DNA from: Spinacia oleracea
Lineage: Eukaryota; Streptophyta; Magnoliopsida; Caryophyllales; Amaranthaceae
Direction: 5' to 3'
NCBI RefSeq assembly: GCF_020520425.1
Contig: NC_079489.1
Coordinates: 80,978,810 to 81,042,809 of the forward strand
DNA length: 64,000 nt
The position numbers were made by a program, and so were the translations under genes. Positions within the stretch are counted from its first letter, which is position 1. Each line of letters opens with the position of its first letter. The notes beneath the pieces were generated by a model, which saw only the letters and a list, made by a program, of their open reading frames with translations, did no database searches and was not told the DNA's origin. Below are positions 56,088-64,000 of the stretch, in pieces.

Positions 56088-57897
56088 CTACTCTAGTTCT
56101 TCCGGATCATCGAATAAAGTCTTGTAGAGGGCAATGTTCGCAGGATCCACCCCCATAGTCTTCTGCGCTGCCCCAATATCAATCTCCATAAGAACCGGCT
56201 CCTGGACACTAACTTCCAAAGATGTCAAGGCTTCAGAAACATTCTCAATTATAGCCCGCTCAGCCTCGAAGGCACAGGCAATGGTGGGAGAAGGGTTATT
56301 ATCATCAACTGGGCTAGCCACTGTTTCTACAGGCGGCTGAGCCTTCCTAACCCATACATTGTTCCGGCGACGATCTCCGCGAGAGCTTGCATTTCTTTTA
56401 ACAACAGCAGGCCCCTTCATGTTAGGCATCTTTTTAGGCCTGACACTGGAACGGGGAGGAACTTCCTTTCGCTTTCGATCAGGACGAGCTTTCACAGTCT
56501 TAAAACTATAGGTACGAGGTCTGGCAGAATCAGGACCCTCATACTTAACACGAATACGAGGTATCAAAAGCTCAGCCGGCTCCCCATTTCGAGCCTCGGT
56601 CCTCACATCCTTGTCATCGGAACTCATCCACAACTTATAGTTTGCAGAAAGACCCACAAAGCCATTTGTAGCTACGGTCCAACGCGGGAGACCATCATAA
56701 TACCTAGCCCACGCTAAGACCCGTGTTTGTGAAAAGGCCGCTACCTTAGGTGGTACCGTATCAGAAAAGGGGATAGTCTGCCTTAAACCATATTGACGCA
56801 TGACTCGGTAAGGGAAAATATAAATGGGACAAGATAGCCCCAACAAAGAAACATAAACCGATACATCAGACCCCCCTGTCATAGTAGTCAAACCCCACCA
56901 TGGTACCACCCACTTAATAGAAAAAATGCCATAAGTAAAAAAGGAGGTCCATTCGGCCTCGTCCTGGCCTTGGTGCAAGTATTTTTGGTTACCCAAAGCT
57001 ATAGGGCGATAATGTTTAGGATCGGCAGGAGCTTCCAAAAGTCTAAGCCGTTCCGCAAGCCAAATCTGCAAAAACGGGTACGATCGAATCAAAAGAATGA
57101 AAAGAAAGAAAAAGAGGGTTCCTGGGGCGCAGTTTCAACGCCCAGGACCAGGCGCCGAATATTCCAGCGCCCAGCCCTGGGCGCTGAAACTCAGCCCCAG
57201 GCAAAAAGAAATATATAAAAGTGGCGTATGTGTGCGCAAAGAAAAAATAGATTACCTGCAGTAATAGGGGGCTTCCCTTAAAAATTTTGGATTTGGCATC
57301 CTTCTTCAGCTCATCCGCACTCAGCAAAGTCTCAGCAACAACCAACGGCATAATAGAATAGCAACTTTCCATCTGGGTAATCAAGGGGATCAGCCTTATG
57401 TCACCGAACTCACCATTATTATTCGACAGCAAATAATGATTCAACAAGCAAAATACAAGGGCTCGAATGTTCAATTTTTGTTCGGTCATATTCTTACTAG
57501 GCCTAAAATGATGTTTTACGAGTTTTGCCAAGTTAACCTTATCGTCTACAACAAGTTCAGCAAACATGTTATCATCTAGCCCTAGGAAAGCCCTTATGGT
57601 TGTTTTACCCTCTTCAATAGTGCCAGGGGTAACAGGAGTAACATTAGTAGGATAACCAAGGATCGCAGCAAATTCATCAGGCAAATGACATATTTCATTA
57701 CCCCGAAAGGAAAAAACATGATGATCGGAGTCCCAAAAGTTTAGGGCAGCATGCAGAAAATTATAATCAATATTAATTTGTTGTAAGCCTAAAAGTGCCT
57801 CTAAGTGGTATTCTTTTAACAAAGCTTTTTCTGTGGGAGTAAGAGCTCGTAGCCAACGCCTAACAGTCCGTTGGAGTGAGAAAGTAGGGGTCGACAT
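56088..57897 (-). CDS. Antisense ORF of element B, plant-mobile-domain/DUF7745-like, one predicted intron
   Basis: Minus-strand ATG at 57897 (MSTPTFSLQRTVRRWLRALT). Exon 1 is 57256-57897 (214 codons), then GTAATC...TTTTTGCAG defines a 190-bp intron (57066-57255). Exon 2 is 56088-57065 (325 codons and stop). Joined in phase 0 this gives 539 aa without a stop. The N-terminal part has FLHAALNFWDSDHHVFSFRG and EICHLPDEFAAILGYPTN, resembling plant-mobile-domain or DUF7745-type proteins often found in plant retroelements. The C-terminal part is basic (about 56390-56540) and may be nuclear. No catalytic residues are recognised. It is the most intact gene of the element, while gag is broken. It could act in regulating or mobilising the element; that is speculation. 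Confidence 0.7.
57132..57190. repeat. GC-rich double-hairpin module, copy 5 (inside antisense-ORF intron)
   Basis: GTTTCAACGCCCAGG - AGGCGCCGAATATT - CAGCGCCCAGCC - GGGCGCTGAAAC. It lies wholly within the predicted intron 57066-57255. Confidence 0.88.
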
Positions 57898-58480
57898 GGC
57901 AAAAGCAGTAAATAATTAGAGCACAGCAAAAAGAGAGAAAGAATTTGAGAGTGGTGGAAAATAAGGACGTATCTAGCCCCTATATATAGCTGAACGCACC
58001 CAATAACATCCTGATCCCATTCGGAAACGTGTTTAGAAATCCGAAAATCAAATATTACCAGGAAAGAACTTTCAGCGCCCACCTCTGGGCGCCGAATTTT
58101 TTTAACGCCTGAGCTTGGGCGCTGAAAATGCAGCCCAAGGCCCAGATTTCACAAAACACGGAATAGGAAAGGACTTAAGACCGTGTTGCTAAAACACGAG
58201 GCCCTATTACAAGTAAGATCAAGCCCAAAGCACCTTTAGCTCCCAAATAAGCAAAAAATAATAACATTAAAACTTGGTCGAAACTTAGACTCGTCTCAGA
58301 AACGCTCATGTACACTTTTCAAAAAAAAAAAGCAAGTTAAATATCATGGTCATTCTTCGAAACACCAAAAAAAATATGTGTCGTCAAGTCATTGGTTTTC
58401 CAAATAGGAAATGTCTGTCTGTCAAAGGGTTAATCCGGGCCAAGCTAAAACCGGATGTCGCCTGAAAACTAAAGTCGCAC
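57898..58480. promoter_or_regulatory. Upstream region of the antisense ORF
   Basis: On the minus strand this is upstream of the ORF start. CTATATATAGGGGC (complement at about 57976-57989) is a TATA box about 80-90 bases before the ATG, suggesting an own promoter. Hairpin module copy 6 lies just upstream of it (58069-58129). Confidence 0.6.
58069..58129. repeat. GC-rich double-hairpin module, copy 6 (upstream of antisense ORF)
   Basis: CTTTCAGCGCCCACC - GGGCGCCGAATTT - TTAACGCCTGAGC - GGGCGCTGAAAA. Confidence 0.85.
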
Positions 58481-58816
58481 TCCACGGCTTCACTAAAATA
58501 GCACACTACTATAGGCGGTCGCTCGCACATACGAGCGTGACCCCAAACATGATTACAAGACGCGAAAAACAACCAACGAGCCCCAACACTTGGGGGCTCG
58601 CAAAAAGTGGACTCCAACAAGGAGCGCGCAATCAAAATCACATTCCCAGACTGCGCCACGCACCATATCATGTTTGGACATCTCAAAAAATATATTGTTA
58701 AATATACACAGTGTGGACCCACTTATAGGACACATCTAATAAGGAAATATTACGACCCACCAACAGGTTGTAATCACCAAAAGCTCTTCTACATAGGCAA
58801 AATAAGAAATTCAAAA

Positions 58817-59215
58817 TGGGCTCGCCCACCCTCAGCGGGCGGGGTCTGCGTCACTAGCCGCGCAGGTCCTCAGTTTTCGAAAAATAAAGTCTTCAAATTT
58901 AAAATAGGCTCGCCATCTTCAGCCGGGGGGGTCTACGGTGCAAACCACGTAGGTCCTTATTTTCAAAAAAAAAACAAAAAAAAATTTCAAAACAGATTCG
59001 TCCACTTCTATCGGACGGGGCGTCCACCCTCAGTGGACAGGTTCGCCATCTTCATCTGGCGGGGTCTACGTCACAAACCGCGTAGGTCCTTATTTTCAAA
59101 AACATCAAAACAGATTCGTCCACTTCTATCGGACGGGGGGTCCACCCTCAATGGACAGGCTCGCCCACCTTCAGCGGGCGGGGTCTGCGTCACTAACAGC
59201 GCAGGTCCTTAGTCG
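58817..59215 (+). repeat. 3'-UTR minisatellite of element B, about 120-bp unit
   Basis: Three to four units built as in 6425-6850: TCGCCATCTTCAGCCGG, GGGGTCTACG-CACAAACC-CGTAGGTCC and TCGTCCACTTCTATCGGACG. Units begin near 58911, 59041 and 59160, preceded by a variant at 58820. Confidence 0.87.
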
Positions 59216-59232
59216 CTGCAGCGATAACTTTT

Positions 59233-59375
59233 ATCGGTTTTCCCTTTTTCCGAAAATTAAAGGATCGGTTTTCCCTTTTACCGAAAATTAAAGGATTGGT
59301 TTTCCCTTTTTCCAAAAATTAAAGGATTGGTTTTCCCTTTTTCCAAAAATTAAAGGATTGGTTTTTCGTTTTTCC
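59233..59375 (+). repeat. 3'-UTR minisatellite of element B, about 32-bp unit
   Basis: Five tandem copies around GGTTTTCCCTTTTTCC and AAAATTAAAGGATT. Matches 6855-6995. Confidence 0.87.
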
Positions 59376-59807
59376 AAAAAAGAACGATGTGTTGGATTTT
59401 CCTTCATTTTACGTCCTATAAAAACAAGGGGGTTTTCTCGTTTAGCTAGCCCTGAAAATGAGAATCTTTAAAAACGTTTTACCTCGTGATTGGGCTTGGC
59501 CAGGCCCAATTACACTTTACAGCTTTAATTTCGAAAACATCTGTAGTTACTCCCAATGACAAAGTGAGGGAGTTTCTACGCACCTTTAGATCCTTCCAAT
59601 GACAAAGTGAGGAAGTTTCTATACTATCAGTTGACAAATCCCAATGACACGTGAGGGATATGTGGACACTTCAAGTGATGACCCTTAAGTCAAATGTTAT
59701 CACTCGGGGGCTCGTGAGGCCCTCGCAAAACAGGTCACATACACCATGGCTTGTGTGACGCACTCCGTCTAATACTTTGACCATCGTCTTACTCCAAGAC
59801 TCAGTCA

Positions 59808-59821
59808 AAGTGGGGGCTAAC
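59808..59821 (+). other. Polypurine tract of element B
   Basis: AAAGTGGGGGCTAAC immediately before TGTAGACACC of the 3' LTR. The same sequence precedes the LTR of element A. Confidence 0.8.
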
Positions 59822-60471
59822 TGTAGACACCTACTTTTGTCCCCGTTCCCGCAAGGGAAAGGTTCGATGATGAAAGCATAAAAACTCCACTTGACAACGC
59901 ATCTCCTATAAAATAAACGAATCTTGATTCCCCATTTCATTTCACCCGAAACCTGCTATTTATGGAAACCTGCTAAAAATAGTAATTGCCGTAAAAGGTA
60001 GCTTCTAAAAGTGGCAAATCATAAAAGATAGAAACTTGTCAGAATTAGGTGTTGCACTCCAACGTAAATCCTAAATGAGATAGAAAACCGCGAGAATCCT
60101 ATTCCTAATAGGATCCGGAAATAAGAGTTACGTATTAATTAAAATCCTAACGAGCCTAGAGTTCGTAACGGGCCCAGACGCATTCCGTCATAAAAGTGAT
60201 ACGCGCTAAAAGACTCGAATTAATCTCAAACTCTACGGATTTTAGGAATCCGAATCTGACTAAACAAAACTGCCCAGATCCTATTTTCAACGCCTGGCTC
60301 TGGGCGCTGAAAGTACCTGGGTACGTCTATTTTCCTAATTCTTTGTGGATTAGAACTCTGCAATTCTGTCTTTCCACGAACTCTTCCCTATAAATAGACC
60401 CCTAGTTTCGACGTGAAACAACATACAACAACACATAATATATTCTGAGTATTGACTCTAAACCCCTTAGC
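59822..60471 (+). mobile_element. 3' LTR of element B, truncated
   Basis: Matches 50289-50968 of the 5' LTR with few substitutions, then stops inside the sequence CCCCTTAGCC and continues directly as copia sequence. About 780 bp of LTR are missing. It keeps TATAAATA at 60389-60396. Its hairpin module (about 60283-60312) is reduced to one arm pair by a 29-bp deletion relative to the 5' LTR. Confidence 0.9.
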
Positions 60472-63400
60472 CTTTTCAGGTACTTCAGAATATTCTTGGC
60501 AGCAGTCCAATGTGCCTCTCCTGGGTATGAATGGTATCTGCTCGTAGCACTGAGTGCGTACGCAACATCCGGGCGTGTACATATCATAGCATACATTATT
60601 GAACCAATCAATGATGCATATGGAATCCCACTCATTCGTCTACGCTCATCCAGTGTTTTTGGGCACTGAGTCTTGCTTAGAGTCATTCCATGAGACATGG
60701 GTAGGTAGCCTCACTTGGAGTCTGCCATATTGAACCTTTCAAGCACCTTATTGATATAAGTGCTTTGACTGAGTCCAATCATCTTCTTGGATCTATCTCT
60801 GTAAATCTTGATGCCCAGTATGTACTGTGCTTCTCCTAGATCCTTCATCGAAAAACATTTCCCAAGCCAAATCTTGACAGAGTTTAACATAGGAATGTCA
60901 TTTCCGATAAGTAATATGTCGTCGACATATAATACTAGAAAAGCAATTTTGCTCCCACTGACCTTCTTGTATACACAAGATTCGTCTGCGTTCTTGATGA
61001 AACCAAAGTCACTGACTGCTTCATCAAAACGTATATTCCAGCTCCTTGATGCTTGCTTCAATCCGTAGATTGATTTCTTAAGCTTGCATACCTTTTTAGC
61101 ATTCTTTGGATCCTCAAAACCCTCAGGCTATGTCATAAACGCAGTTTCTGTTAAAACGCCGTTTAAGAAAGCGGTTTTGACATCCATCTGCCATATTTCG
61201 TAATCGTAATATGCAGCGATTGCTAACATTATCCGAATAGACTTTAGCATTGCAACTGGTGAAAAGGTTTCATTGTAATCCACACCGTGGACTTGCCTGT
61301 AACCTTTTGCAACTAATCTCGCTTTGAAAACTTCAAGTTTCCCATCCTTGTCCTTTTTCAGTTTGAAAACCCATTTGCTTCTTATGGCTTGGTAGCCATC
61401 TGGCAAATCGACCAAATCCCAAACTTGGTTTTCAGACATGGAGTCTAATTCAGATTGCATGGCTTCTTGCCATTGCTTGGAACTAGGCCTCGTCATAGCT
61501 TGTTTGTAAGTCGCAGATTCATCACTTTCAAGTAATAGAACTTCATAGCTCTCATTCGTCAAAATACCTAAGTACCTTTCCGGTTGAGATCTATATCTTT
61601 GCGATCTACGTGGGGTTACATTTCTAGATGGTCCTTGATTCTCACCAGATACTTCTAAAGTTCTCTGAGTTTCATCCTAAATGTCATCTTGAGTATTCTC
61701 TAGAGTTTGTTGTTCGACTCGAATTCCTTCGAGGTCTACTTTTCTCCCACTTGTCATTTTGGAAATGTGATCTCTTTCAAAAAAGATACCATCTCGAGCA
61801 ACAAACACCTTGTTCTCAGATGTATTGTAGAAGTAATACCCCTTTGTTTCCTTTGGGTAGCCCACAAGGATACATTTGTCAGATTTTGGTTGAAGTTTGT
61901 TTGAAATTAATCGTTTGACGTATATACTTCACATCCCCAAATCTTAAGAAAAAGACACTTTTGGAGGCTTTCCAAACCATAACTCATATGGAGTCTTTTC
62001 AACAGCTTTAGACGGAGCTCTATTTATAGTGAGTGCAGCTGTGTTTAGTGCATGTCCCCAAAATTCTATTGGAAGTTCGGCCTGACCCATCATTGATCTA
62101 ACCATGTCTAGCAAGGTTCTATTCCTCCGTTCCGACACACCATTCCATTGAGGTGTTCCAGGAGGAGTCAATTCTGATAGAATTCCACATTCTTTCAGAT
62201 GGTCATCAAATTCATAGCTCAGATATTCACCGCCTCTATCAGATCGCAGTGCCTTAATCTTCTTGCCTAATTGATTCTCTACTTCACTCTGAAATTCCTT
62301 GAATTTGTCAAAGGATTCAGACTTATGCTTCATTAGGTAGACATAACCATATCTACTGAAGTCATCAGTGAAAGTGATAAAGTAGCTGAAACCACCTCTA
62401 GCATTTGTGCTCATTGGAACACATACATCTGTATGGATTAAACCCAATAGTTCAGTTGCTCTTTCTCCAACTTTAGAGAAAGGTTGCTTTGTCATTTTGC
62501 CAAGTAAACATGATTCGCACTTCCCATAACCCTCTAAGTCAAATGGTTCTAGAATTTCTTCCTTTTGAAGTCTTTCTATGCGTTTCAAGTTAATATGGCC
62601 TAATCGACAATGCCACAGATAGGTGAGATCTGAATCATTCTTTTTGGCCTTTTTGGTATTTATGTTATAAACTTGTTTGTCGTGATCTAATAAATAAAGT
62701 CCATTGACTAATCTAGCAGATCCATAAAACATCTCTTTAAAATAAAACGAACAACTATTGTCTTTTATTAAAAAGGAAAATCCCTTAGCATCTAAGCAAG
62801 GAACAGAAATGATGTTTTTAGTAAGAATTGGAACATGGAAATAATCTTCCAGTTCCAAAACTAGCCCAGAGGGCAACGACAAATAATAAGTTCCTACAGC
62901 TAATGCAGCAATCCGTGCTCCATTTCCCACTCGTAGGTCGACATCACCCTTGCTTAACCTTTTACTTCTTCTTAGTCCCTGCGATTTGGAACATAAGTGT
63001 GAGCCACAACCTGTATCTAATACCCAAGAAGTTGAATTAGCAAGAATACAGTCTATAACGAAAATACCTGAAGATGGAACGACTGTATCTAATACCCAAG
63101 AAGTTGAATTAGCAAGAATACAGTCCTTAAGCTTCGAGCAATCTCTCTTCCAATGCCCCTTCTTCTTGCAGTAGAAGCATTCAGATTCAGAAGTGGATTG
63201 GCTCACCTTCTTCTTTTCAGATTTGGTGCCGCCAGGTTGCTTAGTTTGGCTGGCCTTGTTGCCACCTTTCTTAGCATTCCTCTTCTTGCTAGATTTCTTG
63301 AACTTGCCTCCACGCACCATAAGCACATCTTGCTTATCACTTTTGAGCGTCTTTTCAGCGGTCTTCAGCATACCGTGAATCTCAGTGAGCGTTTTTTCCA

Positions 63401-63936
63401 GACTATTCATACTGTAGTTCAGCTTGAACTCATCATACCCGTTATGAAGAGACTGGAGGATGGTGTCTACAGCCATTTCCTGAGAGAATTGCTGATCCAG
63501 CCGACTCATGTTCTCAATGAGTCCAATTATTTTGAGAACATGTGGACTTACGGGCTCGCCTTTCTTAAGCTTGGTCTCAAGAATTTGCCTATGAGTCTCG
63601 AATCTTTCGACTCGAGCCAGATCTTGGAATATGTTCTTTAACTCACTGATGATCGTGAAAGCATCTGAGTTGATGAACGTTTTCTGTAGATCTGCACTCA
63701 TGGTTGCAAGCATTAGACATTTCACATCCTTGTTGGCATCAATCCAACGATTGAGGGCTGCCCGAGTGACCCCGTCGCCCGCGGCTTCGGGCATCGCCTC
63801 TTCTAGGACATACTCCTTTTCTTGCTGCATAAGAACTAGCTATTTGCAAGTTCCTTTGCCAGTCAAGGAAGTTTTTCCCGTTCAACTTCTCCTTTTCGAG
63901 AATTGATCGGATGTTGAATGAATTGTTGTTTGCCAT
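60472..63936 (-). pseudogene. copia element D gag-pol, 5' part, multiple lesions
   Basis: ATG at 63936 starts a gag with KLNGKNFLDWQRNLQI. A 4-base insertion near 63830 shifts the frame. A zinc knuckle CFYCKKKGHWKRDC (about 63150-63190) and protease WVLDTGCGSHLC (about 63000-63035) follow. The integrase has HTDVCVP, LRSDRGGEYLS and GTPQWNGVSERRN in D,D,E order. Frames break near 61944, 61680 and 61130. RT then has WQMDVKTAFLNG and YVDDILLIGND, with a stop near 60711. The end at 60472 (KNILKYLKR) continues at 50288. Layout and motifs suggest a Tork-like copia. The 5' LTR is not in the window. Confidence 0.92.
63012..63125 (-). repeat. In-frame 42-bp duplication at the copia D protease site
   Basis: A 42-bp block (starting TGTATCTAATACCCAAGAAG) occurs at 63012-63053 and 63084-63125, offset by exactly 72 bases. 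On the minus strand it encodes ILANSTSWVLDT twice. Only the second (gene order) copy continues into the catalytic DTGCGSH. Confidence 0.9.
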
Positions 63937-64000
63937 AGTAAAACTACAATTGAAAAAGAATAAACAAATAAATAACCATTCACAGTTTCTCTTAATAAAC

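Larger units (their letters stand above)
50289..60471 (+). mobile_element. Element B: Retand/Tat-like non-autonomous Ty3/gypsy element (10.2 kb)
   Basis: Order: 5' LTR (50289-51752), PBS, long 5' UTR, gag (52982-54791), pol-less spacer, antisense ORF (57897 to 56088), two minisatellites (58817-59375), polypurine tract, and truncated 3' LTR (59822-60471). No RT, RNase H or integrase motif occurs between gag and the 3' LTR. Antisense ORFs plus 3'-UTR tandem repeats are the known hallmark of Retand-type Tat elements, so this is a gag-only derivative of that design. It sits in copia element D. The LTR pair is similar enough to indicate a fairly recent insertion. Confidence 0.88.

Noticed and set aside
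56088..57897. Antisense ORF as an ordinary host gene
   Set aside because: It lies between gag and the 3' LTR of one element, within copia sequence on both outer sides, so it belongs to the element.

Overview
This is plant nuclear DNA from a eudicot. The evidence is split nuclear genes with canonical GT-AG introns for plastid enzymes, an F-box/kelch gene, and a heavy load of nested LTR retrotransposons, MITEs and SINEs. The Retand/Tat-like elements, with an antisense ORF and 3' tandem repeats, resemble those described in Caryophyllales, so I suspect a spinach/beet/quinoa-type Amaranthaceae. That is inference, not a database result. There is no bacterial, organellar or CRISPR content.

Layout. 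1-5876: a minus-strand, gene-less LTR element (one LTR cut by the window edge, one complete LTR of 2.57 kb). It is inserted in the 3' region of an older Retand-like element whose 3' repeats and LTR occupy 5877-8894. 8895-17990: spacer with possible gene remnants, a nearly intact 5-kb Ty1/copia element (10357-15364), a hAT-type MITE with a perfect 8-bp target duplication (16406-17089) and a Stowaway-like MITE. 18014-45187: the gene island. It holds DPE1 (plus, 16 exons, 583 aa), a plastid FtsH-like HEAAH metalloprotease (minus, 10 exons, 321 aa), a single-exon F-box/kelch gene (plus), an LRR pseudogene, and shikimate kinase (minus, 10 coding exons, 295 aa). Introns and spacers carry MITEs, SINE pieces and minisatellites. 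45933-49450: a SINE with a perfect 13-bp target duplication just upstream of shikimate kinase, then a non-autonomous element with an oppositely oriented 'putative gypsy type transposon' ORF and a 3-copy tandem repeat. 49451-64000: a degenerate minus-strand Ty1/copia element, split into two halves by a 10.2-kb Retand-like non-autonomous element (50289-60471).

The host genes do not form a pathway cluster. DPE1 disproportionates malto-oligosaccharides during plastid starch breakdown. Shikimate kinase feeds aromatic amino acid synthesis. The metalloprotease-like protein is probably a plastid membrane protein, and the F-box protein a ubiquitin-ligase adaptor.

The most unusual content is the 10.2-kb element. 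It has LTRs, a PBS and a gag but no recognisable pol, a long antisense ORF with an apparent intron, two 3'-UTR minisatellites, and a roughly 57-bp GC-rich double-hairpin module. The module recurs in the LTR, 5' UTR, gag/antisense-ORF spacer, antisense-ORF intron and antisense-ORF upstream region.
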